In this document: in pieces, positions 55,405 through 64,000 of the stretch
Layout of the letters: each line of letters begins with the position of its first letter
Position numbering within the stretch: the first letter of the stretch is position 1
Assembly: GCA_014382585.1 (NCBI GenBank)
Contig: JACNJL010000038.1
Span: 21,726-85,725, forward strand
Source: Limisphaerales bacterium
GTDB lineage: Bacteria > Verrucomicrobiota > Verrucomicrobiia > Limisphaerales > UBA1100
Reading direction: 5' to 3'
Length of the DNA: 64,000 nt
Notes under the pieces: model-generated
What the model saw: the letters and a program-made list of their open reading frames with translations, nothing else
Database searches by the model: none
What the model was told of the DNA's origin: nothing
Made by a program: the position numbers and the translations under genes

Positions 55405-56652
55405 TTATTTGAGATGCAACATCCGATTCAGGATGTTTTCGATGGAGTGGATTCGTTTTCGTAAAAGGGGATCACGGTTGGTTTGTTTCAACCAATCTAT
55501 CATACGAAGGCGGTTGAGAATCAAGGCTGGGTTTTTAGATAATCGCTGGCCGGGGATGGGGCTAAAGCTGAGGCTTAACAGGGCGGTGCTCACATCGCGC
55601 GAGGTCATCCCATCGCGTCCGGCTATTGCGGCTTGGAAAGTCTCTTTGTAGAAGGTGTCCATTCCCGGTTCCGTGCCCACGTATCGTAACAATCGGCTGC
55701 GCACTGCGCGGCGTTCGTCGGCATCGGTTATACGCGTGTGATAGATTTCCCGCAGGGTGGTCAGGCCGGCCGTGCCTTGGACGTCCAATACATAACGGAA
55801 GGCTAAAGGATCCAACCGGCCCTTGGCATCCACGAGGTTTGCCTGAAAATGGGAAAGCAAGTTTAGGTCGCGATGCCGGATCAACACGGCCAGCAAATAT
55901 CGTTTGGATTGCCGATCCAACAGGCTGGTGTCATCCGTGGCTCTTTCAATCTGGAGCACCGCACGCGCGGCCTCCAGCACTTTGTCCCGGTGCGTGCCGG
56001 GATTGAGCCGATCCAAAATCTCATCCAGCCACGCAATCTCCGCCCCACTGGCGGTTTTCTTCAATACTTGCAGTAACACCTTTTCCGCTTCCGGCCCGCC
56101 GATTTGCAGTAGTACCGTGAAACAACCCAAGCGCAATGAAGGCGGGCTGACGAAATTCAGATTGGGTTTGGGCAAAGGGTTACTGATCGCCCGCCGTACT
56201 TGTTCGGCGGCACTGACAGGCCGCCCATTCAAGGTAAGCGATTGACGCGTGGTCAGATATTCACGGTCCACTCGTTCTGCCAAAAACGTGCCAATCGGCC
56301 CCACCGACTTGGGCCCCAAATCCACCAGGCTTTCCAAATAATGCACTGACCGGCGCTGAATAAATTCCGGGCTGTTCGCCTCCACCGTTTTGAGATTTTC
56401 AATTAACTCAATCGCCGAACGGCCCACGTCCACCGATTCAAAAATTTTGGTTTCGATCACCTCCACCCGATTAGCCCGCGCCCGCGCAGCCTGAAGCTCT
56501 GAACGATGTTCCACCAAAGAAATAGATTCCTCCGCATCCGGCCCATCTGAAATCGAACGATTCGGTGTCACCGAACCCGCAAGCATCCAATACGAAAATG
56601 CCGTGCCCACTGCAAATCCAACCGTCAATAACAAACCGTGGGCAGGTTTCAT
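55405..56652 (-). CDS. Membrane-anchored HEAT-like protein, paralogue of 5546-6907
   Basis: 415 residues with an N-terminal hydrophobic segment (LLLTVGFAVGTAFSYWMLAG) and an E/R-rich helix. HEAT-like helices follow, e.g. PPSLRLGCFTVLLQIGGPEA and EKVLLQVLKKTASGAE, then DTSLLDRQSKRYLLAVLIRH. These align with the 5546-6907 protein. The function is unknown. This copy lies in the recF-nuoN island, the other next to pyrF. Confidence 0.78.
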   Translation of the reverse strand: MKPAHGLLLTVGFAVGTAFSYWMLAGSVTPNRSISDGPDAEESISLVEHRSELQAARARANRVEVIETKIFESVDVGRSAIELIENLKTVEANSPEFIQRRSVHYLESLVDLGPKSVGPIGTFLAERVDREYLTTRQSLTLNGRPVSAAEQVRRAISNPLPKPNLNFVSPPSLRLGCFTVLLQIGGPEAEKVLLQVLKKTASGAEIAWLDEILDRLNPGTHRDKVLEAARAVLQIERATDDTSLLDRQSKRYLLAVLIRHRDLNLLSHFQANLVDAKGRLDPLAFRYVLDVQGTAGLTTLREIYHTRITDADERRAVRSRLLRYVGTEPGMDTFYKETFQAAIAGRDGMTSRDVSTALLSLSFSPIPGQRLSKNPALILNRLRMIDWLKQTNRDPLLRKRIHSIENILNRMLHLK

Positions 56653-56776
56653 ATAGGAACCGTAAGAACAGCAGGGGGGGCGTCAACAAAATAGCACACT
56701 AATCTCTATGAAAATAATTTATGAAACCTATGAATTAAATTTATAGCACCCATTTCAGCACGGCAGGGCAGCGTTG

Positions 56777-56876
56777 AAATGGGAAGTGAACGAAGGCGCA
56801 TTAAGCGAAAGATAACGCAAAAGGTAGGGCGTGCTCTCCGAGCGCGCCAAGGCGGTTTCGGAGAAACCGCCCTACC
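56777..56876. repeat. Right copy: recF tail relic plus hairpin
   Basis: It encodes KWEVNEGALSER and a TAA stop in the recF frame, then a 12-base insertion and the hairpin 56823-56876. The nuoN stop (TAG, 56878-56876) overlaps the hairpin end. So recF, hairpin, nuoN were probably neighbours before the island arrived. Confidence 0.9.
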
Positions 56877-58375
56877 TAAAACAAATACAACCGAATATAT
56901 TCCACCACCGGCTCAGGCCAGACGCCGAGTGCCACGGTCAGCAGTGCTAGCACGAGGATGGCGACGGAGGTGGGCAAGCCTACCGGCGTTTTATCCATCT
57001 CACCGGTTTCCTCGCGCACGAAGACGGCTTTGAGGATTTTTAGGTAATAATAAAGTGCCACCACGCTGAAGGCGAGGGCCACGGCCACGAGCCAATATAA
57101 TCCATCGCTCCAATATTCCATTTGTGGCGCGGCGTGAATGGCGGCGAAGAATAAATAAAATTTCCCAACAAATCCCGCGAGCGGGGGAATGCCCGCGAGC
57201 GACAGCACAAATACCAATAACGCCAGCGAAAGGCCGGGGCTGGCTTTCCACGCCCCGCGAAAATCATCGATGAGCGCTTCGCGCCCGAGTCGGTCGTTCC
57301 ACACACTCACCACCGCGAACGCGCCCAGCGTGGCCACGGCGTACACGATTGCATAAAATAGTGCCGCCGCGCGGCCGTCATCGGTGAAGGCCACGACGGC
57401 CACCAAAATATATCCGGCATTGGCAATGGCGCTGTAGGCGAGGAGGCGTTTGACATTGGCTTGCCGCAACGCGCCGAGGTTGCCCACCGCCATGCTGGCC
57501 ACGGCCATTAATAACAACAACGGCACGATCGCCGAATGCGCCGAAGGCAGCGAAACCGGCCCGAGCAAGGCAAGCAACAACGCCACGCCGGCGATTTTGG
57601 AGCCGCTGGCAATCCACGCCGCTGCGGGCGTGGGCGCGGCTTGGTACACATCCGGCGCCCACAAATGAAATGGCGCGAGCGCAAGCTTGAAGCCAAGCCC
57701 GACCAAAATAAACAAATAAGCCACCACCACTAATCGCGGTGCTTCGGCCAGTGTGGCTTGCGTAATAACCAGTTGCCCCAATGCGCCAAATAAATAACTG
57801 ATGCCGAATAAAAGAAACGCTGACGCCACCCCGCCATAAGTAAAATATTTAAGTGCGGCTTCAGCGGCTTCAGCGGATTTGGCCGACCCCTTTTGCGCAG
57901 AGTTCAGCGCCGTGAGCGCGTACAAGCTCAAGCTCACCAACTCCAACGCCACGAATGCCCCGAGCAGGTTGCGGCTCGTCACCATAAAACCCATCCCCAA
58001 AGTAGCCAGCAACAGCAACGCGAAATATTCGCTCACTTGCGGTGTGGAAATTGTTCGCGCCGCCAGCGGCAGCACCAATAGTCCCAGCAAAAACAACAGC
58101 GCCTTTAGCGCCAACGTGCCGGCGTTCAAAACCAATTGCCCGTGCGTGGCCACTTCCAGCGCGTGGCCGTCCAAGGCGAAGCTGCCGGTCAACTGAAATG
58201 CCAATGCCACCAATGCGCCCACCAGCCCCACGCCGCAAATGCGCAAAGCGGCGCACGCGCGGTCGGCCAATGACGCGCCGCGCAGTTTGGTGTAATCCAC
58301 GCCCAGCGCCGCGAACAATGCCACCACCACTATTAGGTCGGGCAACAGCGCGGTGAATATTGCGGAGTAATCCAT
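56876..58375 (-). CDS. nuoN: NADH-quinone oxidoreductase subunit N
   Basis: 499 residues, about 14 membrane segments. Antiporter-like proton-pump subunit of complex I. EYFALLLLATLGMGFMVTSR, SLYALTALNSAQKGSAKSAEA, APFHLWAPDVYQAAPTPAAA and FSLAGIPPLAGFVGKFYLFF are typical NuoN blocks. Last gene of the nuo run. Confidence 0.95.
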   Translation of the reverse strand: MDYSAIFTALLPDLIVVVALFAALGVDYTKLRGASLADRACAALRICGVGLVGALVALAFQLTGSFALDGHALEVATHGQLVLNAGTLALKALLFLLGLLVLPLAARTISTPQVSEYFALLLLATLGMGFMVTSRNLLGAFVALELVSLSLYALTALNSAQKGSAKSAEAAEAALKYFTYGGVASAFLLFGISYLFGALGQLVITQATLAEAPRLVVVAYLFILVGLGFKLALAPFHLWAPDVYQAAPTPAAAWIASGSKIAGVALLLALLGPVSLPSAHSAIVPLLLLMAVASMAVGNLGALRQANVKRLLAYSAIANAGYILVAVVAFTDDGRAAALFYAIVYAVATLGAFAVVSVWNDRLGREALIDDFRGAWKASPGLSLALLVFVLSLAGIPPLAGFVGKFYLFFAAIHAAPQMEYWSDGLYWLVAVALAFSVVALYYYLKILKAVFVREETGEMDKTPVGLPTSVAILVLALLTVALGVWPEPVVEYIRLYLF

Positions 58376-58376
58376 T

Positions 58377-59843
58377 TTAATTAAATCGGTTCAGCAAAAG
58401 TTGCAGGCTACCGGCGATGTGATTGGTCAACAGCCACGGGCAAAGCCCAATAACCAACGACGCGCCCAGCAACAACGCCACCCCCGCCTTTTCCGGCAAG
58501 GTCATTGGCGGATATTCCGCATCGCTTTCCCCGTTGTTGCTATTGCTCCGCTCGCGAAAAAATGCTTCGTGAATTTTTGCCAGCGTGTAGCCGAAGGTTG
58601 CGAACACTCCAACGCCCGCGCCGATGACAATCCAGGTTGGCAAACTCGCCCACGCCCCGAGCAGCACGTACAGCTCGGACACAAACCCGCTGAACCCCGG
58701 CAAGCCCATCGACGCCAATGCCACTATGATGAACACCCACGCGATGCCCGGCATCCGTTCCATCAACCGGTGCAGTTCGTCGAGCATCCGCGTTTTGGTG
58801 CGCGTGTAAATCACCGTGCCCACCACCGCGAAGAGCAGCGCGCCGATGACGCCGTGCGAAAACATTTGCAGCACCGCGCCCGTCATTCCCGTGAGATGCA
58901 ACGTGCCGATACCGAGCAACACAAAGCCCATATGGCTCACGCTGGAATAGCCGATCACGTATTTGAAATCCTCCTGCCGCAACGCCGCCAGCGCTCCGTA
59001 AATAATATTGATCACCGCGAACACTGCCACCCACGGCGCCCAAACCATCGCGCCTTCAGGCATCAATCCCACCGCGATGCGCAGGCAACCATACGCGCCG
59101 AGCTTCATCACCACACCCGCCAACAGCATACTCGCCGCTGTGGGTGCTGCCGAATGGCCTTGCGGCGCCCACGTATGGAACGGCCACATACCGGCCAAGA
59201 TCGCGAAGCCCACGAACATTACCGGAAACACCACCGCTTGCAGTCCGCTGGAATAATCCACTTCCATCAGCGCGCGCAAATCGAAGGTGTTCAGCCCCGA
59301 AGCAAAGAACAGCGCCAGCATTCCGATCAACACCAACGCGCTGCCGCCGAAAGAATACATCACCAGTTTCATCGCCGCGTATTCGCGCTTCGCGCCACCC
59401 CAGATTGCGATCAGAAAATATTTTGGCACAATCGCAATTTCATAAAACACAAACAGCAGAAACAAATCCATCGACAAAAACACGCCGTACACGCCGCCAA
59501 TCAGCGCAAAGTAAAAGGCATAAAATTGATTGGCGCGGTGATCGAGATTCCAAGTGAAGAGCACACCCGCCACCGCCACCAATCCGGTCACCAACAGCAA
59601 CGGCAAACTGATCCCATCAAAGCCGGTGTTGAAGCCAACCCCCATCGAAGGAATCCAAGTCCGGCTGATGATATCCTCCATCCCCGGCCCCGTGTAACGC
59701 AAGGCACAGCAGAAGGCCGCCGCAAACCCCAGCCCCGCTGTCAACAGCGCCACCCAACGAATCCTTCGATGCGCAGGCGCCGGCATCAACCCACAAACCA
59801 GTGCGCCGGTAAAACTTAAGATGACTGTGAGCAGGGCAATCAT
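58377..59843 (-). CDS. nuoM: NADH-quinone oxidoreductase subunit M (second copy in order)
   Basis: 488 residues, about 14 membrane segments. Conserved GFNTGFDGISLPLLLVTGL, FYEIAIVPKYFLIAIWGG with the key Glu, and WPFHTWAPQGHSAAPTAASM with the Lys/His pocket. Pumps protons as part of the membrane arm. It follows another NuoM-type gene, so the operon has two M-like antiporters. Confidence 0.93.
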   Translation of the reverse strand: MIALLTVILSFTGALVCGLMPAPAHRRIRWVALLTAGLGFAAAFCCALRYTGPGMEDIISRTWIPSMGVGFNTGFDGISLPLLLVTGLVAVAGVLFTWNLDHRANQFYAFYFALIGGVYGVFLSMDLFLLFVFYEIAIVPKYFLIAIWGGAKREYAAMKLVMYSFGGSALVLIGMLALFFASGLNTFDLRALMEVDYSSGLQAVVFPVMFVGFAILAGMWPFHTWAPQGHSAAPTAASMLLAGVVMKLGAYGCLRIAVGLMPEGAMVWAPWVAVFAVINIIYGALAALRQEDFKYVIGYSSVSHMGFVLLGIGTLHLTGMTGAVLQMFSHGVIGALLFAVVGTVIYTRTKTRMLDELHRLMERMPGIAWVFIIVALASMGLPGFSGFVSELYVLLGAWASLPTWIVIGAGVGVFATFGYTLAKIHEAFFRERSNSNNGESDAEYPPMTLPEKAGVALLLGASLVIGLCPWLLTNHIAGSLQLLLNRFN

Positions 59844-59844
59844 T

Positions 59845-61284
59845 TCAAAAAAGTGTCTCGCTAAACCGCAACCACGTGGCCGGCGCCATTCCAGCCCAGA
59901 AAACGAGGATGAGCAGCGGGATTAAAACCAGCGTTTCCATCAAAGACAAATCGGGCATCGCACGATGCCGTTCGGGCGTGGGGCCGGTGAACACTTTTTG
60001 CAGCATTGTCAGCAAAAACACCGCCGTCGCCAATAGCCCCAGCGTAGCCACCGCCGTGATGCCCGGCGCCACGGCGAAGCTGCTGCTGAAAATCAAAAAC
60101 TCCGCTGCAAATCCCGCCATAAACGGCAGTCCGAGCGAGCAGAATGTGAGAATAAAAAACGCCGCCGCAAGACGGGGCGTCACCGAGCTCAGTCCTCCGA
60201 AGTCTCCCAAGCCGCGCGTGCCGCCGCGTTCCTCCAGCAACCCCACGAGATAAAATAATCCTGCCGCTGCAATACCGTGCGCGAACATTTGCAAAATAAT
60301 TCCCTGCGTGGCCAGCGCCCGCACATCAATTTTCGCACCGTCGGCCACAAACCCTAACGCGCCCACAGCAAGCACGCAAAAGGCCACATGGTTGAGCGAT
60401 GAGAAAGCGAGCATCCGTTTGAGATCCGTTTGGCGTAGCGCGAGAAATGCGCCCCACAAAATCGTCACCAACGCAAACGCCATCATCGCCGTGGCGTAGT
60501 GCTGCAAATGCGCCGGAAAAATCGGCACCACTAATCGTAGAAAACCGTACACGCCCATCTTGCTCATCACGCCGGTGAGCAGCATCGCCACCGGCGCGGG
60601 CGCGGCGGCATACGCGGGGGCCTGCCAAATGTGAAGCGGCGCCATCGGCACTTTCACCCAAAGCCCCGCGAGCACCGCGCAGAAAATCCACGGGCTGACA
60701 TCCACGCCCATATTAGCGAGCGTAATGAAATCAAACGTTCCTGTTTTTTGAAACAGAAACAGGAATCCCAGCAGCATCGCCACGCTGCCGACCACGGTGA
60801 ACAGAAAAAAGTTCAGCGCCGCGCGATGGCGTTCCTCGCCGTTACCAAAAAGTTTGATGAGGAAAAATGCCGGAACCAAAGCCAATTCCCAGTAGAGGAA
60901 CCAATGGAAAAAATTCAACGCGGTAAACGTGCCAAAGAGACCTGTGAAAAGCAGACTGATCAACGCAAAATAAGTACGCGGCCGGTCGGTGTGATTCCAC
61001 GAGGCCAACACCCCTAACGGCGCGAGCACCGCAGCGAGCAACAGCACGAGCGCATTCAAGCCATCGAGGCCGACAAAATAATCGATCCCGAGCGCAGGAA
61101 TCCAATTGAATTTTTCCTGAAACTGAATGCCGGTTTCCGTGAGGTCAAACCGCGTGAGCATACAAACCGTCAGCGCCAGCGACACCAACGCGCCGCCGAG
61201 CGCGACCATTCGCGCGCGCGCCGCCGGCACAGACAAAATCAAAATCGCCGCCAGCACCGGTGCTAATGTAAGTGCGGTAATCAT
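59845..61284 (-). CDS. NADH-quinone oxidoreductase subunit M-like (first copy)
   Basis: 479 residues from ATG 61284, which overlaps the nuoL stop by ATGA; an upstream frame to 61407 lies within nuoL. GIDYFVGLDGLNALVLLLAA, FYWELALVPAFFLIKLFG and VPMAPLHIWQAPAYAAAPAP place it in the NuoM/MrpD family. It is distinct in sequence from the next copy. Extra antiporter-like subunits can add proton pumping. Confidence 0.9.
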   Translation of the reverse strand: MITALTLAPVLAAILILSVPAARARMVALGGALVSLALTVCMLTRFDLTETGIQFQEKFNWIPALGIDYFVGLDGLNALVLLLAAVLAPLGVLASWNHTDRPRTYFALISLLFTGLFGTFTALNFFHWFLYWELALVPAFFLIKLFGNGEERHRAALNFFLFTVVGSVAMLLGFLFLFQKTGTFDFITLANMGVDVSPWIFCAVLAGLWVKVPMAPLHIWQAPAYAAAPAPVAMLLTGVMSKMGVYGFLRLVVPIFPAHLQHYATAMMAFALVTILWGAFLALRQTDLKRMLAFSSLNHVAFCVLAVGALGFVADGAKIDVRALATQGIILQMFAHGIAAAGLFYLVGLLEERGGTRGLGDFGGLSSVTPRLAAAFFILTFCSLGLPFMAGFAAEFLIFSSSFAVAPGITAVATLGLLATAVFLLTMLQKVFTGPTPERHRAMPDLSLMETLVLIPLLILVFWAGMAPATWLRFSETLF

Positions 61285-63188
61285 ATCATCCAAAACAGGA
61301 GCAGCCCCAGCACCACCGCACCAAAGGCGATGAGCCGAAGGTAGCTTGGCAAAAATCCATTTTGCGGCCGCGTGACCGCCCAACCGCAGTCGCGGAGTTT
61401 TTCGCACAAGCCGTCGAAGGCAAAGGTGTCAATGAACCGACGATCACCGCCAATGGCCACCGCGCTGCTGAGTGCGCGCGCCAGTGCCACGGCCATTTCG
61501 CGAATGAAAAGCAGTAACTCGTTGAGCTGTTCCCAAATGATGGCCATCAAATTCCAAAGGCGGCCGACGGTGGCGGCGTACAATTCATCGAACCAAAGCT
61601 TCTCGCGCAACGGCGCAACCGCCAGCGGATCGGGCGCGGCACCCAGTTCGCGTTTGCCGTAAATCAACCAGCCAATGGCGATGCCGCCGAGCGCCACGGC
61701 GATGCTCACGACGATGACGATGGTTTCGTGCGGGAACGCCGTGCCCGGCAGTTTTTCAAAAATGGTTTCGTGTGCCACCGCGCCTAATCCCAGCGCGGCC
61801 ATGGCGAGGATGACGAGCGGCACGGTCATTACTTTGGGACTTTCGTGTGGCTCGTGTTCGCCGCGATGCGTGCCGGTGAAGACGTACAAACATTGGCGCG
61901 TCATATACACTGCCGTAAGTAGCGAAGCGAAGGCGGCGATCCAAAAGATGGGGCGATTGGCCGCCCACGCGCCCGCGAGGATTTCGTCTTTACTGAAAAA
62001 TCCGCTCGTAAATGGAAACGCCACCAACGCCGCCGTGCCGCACAAATAAGCGATGGAGGTGATGCGCATCGATTTCCACACGCCACCCATTTTGCGGATG
62101 TCCTGTTCCTCGTGGCAACCGTGGATGATACTGCCCGCGCCAAGAAAAAGCAGTGCCTTGAAAAACGCGTGCGTCAGCAAATGGAACATCCCAATCGCCA
62201 CGCCGCCCACGCCGAGCCCCACCATCATTAGGCCGAGTTGGCTCACGGTGGAGTACGCAAGAATGCGTTTGATGTCGTATTGCCCAAGCGCAATGAACGC
62301 CGCCACCAACGCGGTGAGTGCGCCCACCCAAGCGACCACCGGCAACGTGCCGCCATCGACGAACAGCGGCATCGCGCGCGCCACAAGGAACACGCCCGCC
62401 GCCACCATCGTGGCCGCGTGGATGAGCGCGCTCACGGGCGTGGGGCCTTCCATCGCGTCCGGCAACCACACGTGCAGCGGCAACTGGCCGGACTTGCCCG
62501 CCGCGCCGCAAAATAAAAGCAAGCTCACCACGGCGGCAGTTTTGAAGCCCAACACTGTGCCGGCCATTCCGGTTTCCAACAGGCCCGCGCCGCCATCGTA
62601 GAGCATCAATGTGCCGGTGGATTTGAAGGCCAACAAAATGCCGATGAGAAAACCCATGTCCCCAATCCGCGTGACGATGAATGCTTTTTTGCCGGCGGCG
62701 GCGGCTTCGGGTTTATGATTCCAAAAACTGATGAGCAGGTACGACGCCACGCCGACAATTTCCCAGCACATAAACAACAGCAACAAACTGTTGGCCAACA
62801 CGAGGCCGAGCATTCCGGCGGCGAACAGCGAAAGGTAACAAAAGAATCGTGCCATCCGTTTGTCGTCCTTCATATAGCCGAAGGAGAAAATGAAAATGAG
62901 CAGCCCGACGAACGTGACCATCGCGGCCATCGCACCGGTGAGGGGATCGAGCACGAAACCAAAATTGATCGCGGTACCGCCAACGGCGAGCCATTCGATG
63001 TCGAACGTTTTGTGCGTGTCCGCCGCCATTCCCCACGACTCGTGGCACGCCATCAGCGCGAGCACGCACGAGCCGAGCATCGCCGCGATGGCAATGCCCG
63101 CCGAGCGGCGTCCGCATTGCACGCCGCTCGTGATGGCAGCAGCCACCAACGGCAACAACGGAATCAATGCTAGTGTTTCGAGGGTCAC
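61281..63188 (-). CDS. nuoL: NADH-quinone oxidoreductase subunit L
   Basis: 635 residues, about 16 membrane segments and the long lateral helix near the C-terminus. FVLDPLTGAMAAMVTFVGL, FMCWEIVGVASYLLISFWNH, LPLHVWLPDAMEGPTPVSAL and STVSQLGLMMVGLGVGG are standard. It overlaps both nuoK and the M-like gene by ATGA. Confidence 0.97.
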   Translation of the reverse strand: MTLETLALIPLLPLVAAAITSGVQCGRRSAGIAIAAMLGSCVLALMACHESWGMAADTHKTFDIEWLAVGGTAINFGFVLDPLTGAMAAMVTFVGLLIFIFSFGYMKDDKRMARFFCYLSLFAAGMLGLVLANSLLLLFMCWEIVGVASYLLISFWNHKPEAAAAGKKAFIVTRIGDMGFLIGILLAFKSTGTLMLYDGGAGLLETGMAGTVLGFKTAAVVSLLLFCGAAGKSGQLPLHVWLPDAMEGPTPVSALIHAATMVAAGVFLVARAMPLFVDGGTLPVVAWVGALTALVAAFIALGQYDIKRILAYSTVSQLGLMMVGLGVGGVAIGMFHLLTHAFFKALLFLGAGSIIHGCHEEQDIRKMGGVWKSMRITSIAYLCGTAALVAFPFTSGFFSKDEILAGAWAANRPIFWIAAFASLLTAVYMTRQCLYVFTGTHRGEHEPHESPKVMTVPLVILAMAALGLGAVAHETIFEKLPGTAFPHETIVIVVSIAVALGGIAIGWLIYGKRELGAAPDPLAVAPLREKLWFDELYAATVGRLWNLMAIIWEQLNELLLFIREMAVALARALSSAVAIGGDRRFIDTFAFDGLCEKLRDCGWAVTRPQNGFLPSYLRLIAFGAVVLGLLLFWMI

Positions 63189-63496
63189 TCTTCTTTGAGG
63201 GTATCAAGTTGTTCGAGATCCACGGTTTTGAAATGACGGTAAACGGCGATCACCAACGCAAGGCCGACGGCGACTTCAGCGGCGGCGACGGCGATGGTAA
63301 ACAGAGTAAACAGTGGCCCGTGCAGTTCGGCTGGGTTGGGGCTAAATCGCCAAAAGGCGATGAAATTCAGGTTGGCGGCGTTGAGCATAATTTCGATCGA
63401 GAACAGTACCACCACCGCATTGCGCCGCGTAAACGCGCCGAGCAATCCGATGCAAAAAAGCACCGCGCCGAGGATGAGGCAATGCTCAAGCGTCAT
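63185..63496 (-). CDS. nuoK: NADH-quinone oxidoreductase subunit K
   Basis: 103 residues, three membrane helices. ATG 63496 is favoured because GGAGG lies six bases upstream; the next ATG upstream (63502) is less well spaced. LFSIEIMLNAANLNFIAF carries the conserved Glu36-like residue, and FTIAVAAAEVAVGLALVIA the second. Overlaps nuoJ by 11 bases. Confidence 0.95.
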   Translation of the reverse strand: MTLEHCLILGAVLFCIGLLGAFTRRNAVVVLFSIEIMLNAANLNFIAFWRFSPNPAELHGPLFTLFTIAVAAAEVAVGLALVIAVYRHFKTVDLEQLDTLKEE

Positions 63497-64000
63497 CGGC
63501 ATCCTCCTTCTTTTTTTCGCCACCCTGCGAAGCGGCCACCGCGCCGACCAGCGCGGCGGTGAGCAGCAGTGCCAACACTTCAAGCGTGACGACGTACGGA
63601 TTCATCATTTTAAACCCGAGCGCTTTGACCGATGGATTAATCGGTTGGGCGGTTTGCGATAAATCCGCACCCTGAATGGCCGGCAATAAAAGGAACACCA
63701 ACACTGCCAGCGCCGCAGCCCAGCCCCAAAAGCTGCCGCGTGAACTGATGTCGCGCGCGTCGTCGCCCGTGACACGTTCGGTGAGCATAATGGCGAACAA
63801 CAACAGAATGCCCACCGCGCCGATGTAAACGAGAATTTGCACCGCGGCGATGAACTCCGCCATCAACAACAGGAAGAGTCCCGCCAGTGCCGCGAAGAAA
63901 ACCATCAGCGCGAACACGCCGTGGATGAGATTACGCCGCCGTACCGCCATCAGCGCGCCGAGTACGGCAATCACCGCCAACACCCAAAATGTAATTTCCT
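63486..64000 (-). CDS. nuoJ: NADH-quinone oxidoreductase subunit J (5' end beyond window)
   Basis: The reading frame is open to the right edge; only one to a few N-terminal residues are missing (visible from EITFWVLAVIAVLG). FFAALAGLFLLLMAEFIAAV, then QILVYIGAVGILLLFAIML with the pi-bulge region, is typical NuoJ. The C-terminus has a Lys/Asp tail. First visible gene of the J-K-L-M-M-N run. Confidence 0.93.
   Translation of the reverse strand, partial: EITFWVLAVIAVLGALMAVRRRNLIHGVFALMVFFAALAGLFLLLMAEFIAAVQILVYIGAVGILLLFAIMLTERVTGDDARDISSRGSFWGWAAALAVLVFLLLPAIQGADLSQTAQPINPSVKALGFKMMNPYVVTLEVLALLLTAALVGAVAASQGGEKKKEDADDA

Noticed and set aside
58401-59819. 472-residue plus-strand frame
   Set aside because: Antisense to nuoM; His/Arg/Gln-rich shadow.

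Overview
The window reads as a chromosomal segment of a Verrucomicrobiota bacterium, probably from the Pedosphaera/Limisphaerales side. This is inferred from protein style, because no 16S rRNA gene is present. The markers are a secreted sulfatase, a DUF3500 protein, a G8 beta-helix protein, a CxxCH squalene-cyclase-like protein, an ECF sigma factor coupled to a Ser/Thr kinase with a LamG-type tail, a prepilin-type leader of the MKNRAFTLIELLVVIAIIGI kind, and GYF_2/MORN proteins. I saw no rRNA, tRNA, CRISPR array or transposase.

Layout. 1-206 is a truncated GYF_2 gene. 404-5443 holds mtnA, a TPR gene and mfd. 5546-7664 holds a HEAT-like membrane protein and pyrF. 7753-9543 is an AT-richer island. 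9681-9980 is a two-cluster ferredoxin. 10230-13787 is a toxin/immunity island. 13788-15300 is a DsrE/F/H-like trio plus a TPR gene. 15476-18133 is ligA behind an overlapping AbrB/PIN toxin-antitoxin pair. 18200-20735 has lipA, a glutaredoxin, an EamA transporter and a rhodanese. 20777-26229 has SET, sulfatase, Gfo/Idh-like, zinc-ribbon and nitroreductase genes. 26276-28669 is an island (pseudopilin plus GYF_2/MORN). 28680-31613 is the sigma/small ORF/kinase operon. 31756-34030 is an island (LamG plus MORN lipoprotein). 34027-40246 runs from ndk through the cyclase-like, DUF3500 and G8 genes to a candidate selenoprotein. 40316-43047 is hisF-hisI-trpE. 43161-47355 is an envelope lipoprotein cluster including LpoB, COG3014 and YcfL relatives. 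47356-52989 is ubiE, topB, a Xer recombinase and recF. 53039-56776 is an island with a split metalloprotease. 56876-64000 is the nuoJ-K-L-M-M-N membrane arm of complex I.

Three observations stand out. First, islands of mostly exported or unrecognised genes sit against the 3' ends of housekeeping genes, and four of them are bounded by short direct duplications that contain the 3' end of a neighbouring gene (pyrF/fdx, the DsrH-like gene, the kinase gene, recF plus hairpin). Second, a thioredoxin-like gene at 39125-40246 is interrupted only by one in-frame TGA, which directly follows a GCT tripeptide and is followed by a bacterial SECIS-like hairpin, so it is a candidate selenoprotein. Third, a secreted metzincin-type protease appears split into three frames, with one split caused by a 17-bp tandem repeat whose copy number (3 now, versus 1 or 4) would decide whether two reading frames fuse.

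How the genes work together. Housekeeping operons are tightly packed, with many ATGA overlaps. Several island gene pairs have the order exported protein then small lipoprotein or immunity-like gene, which would fit interbacterial competition cargo, but only the 10321-13732 block carries recognisable toxin/immunity signatures.
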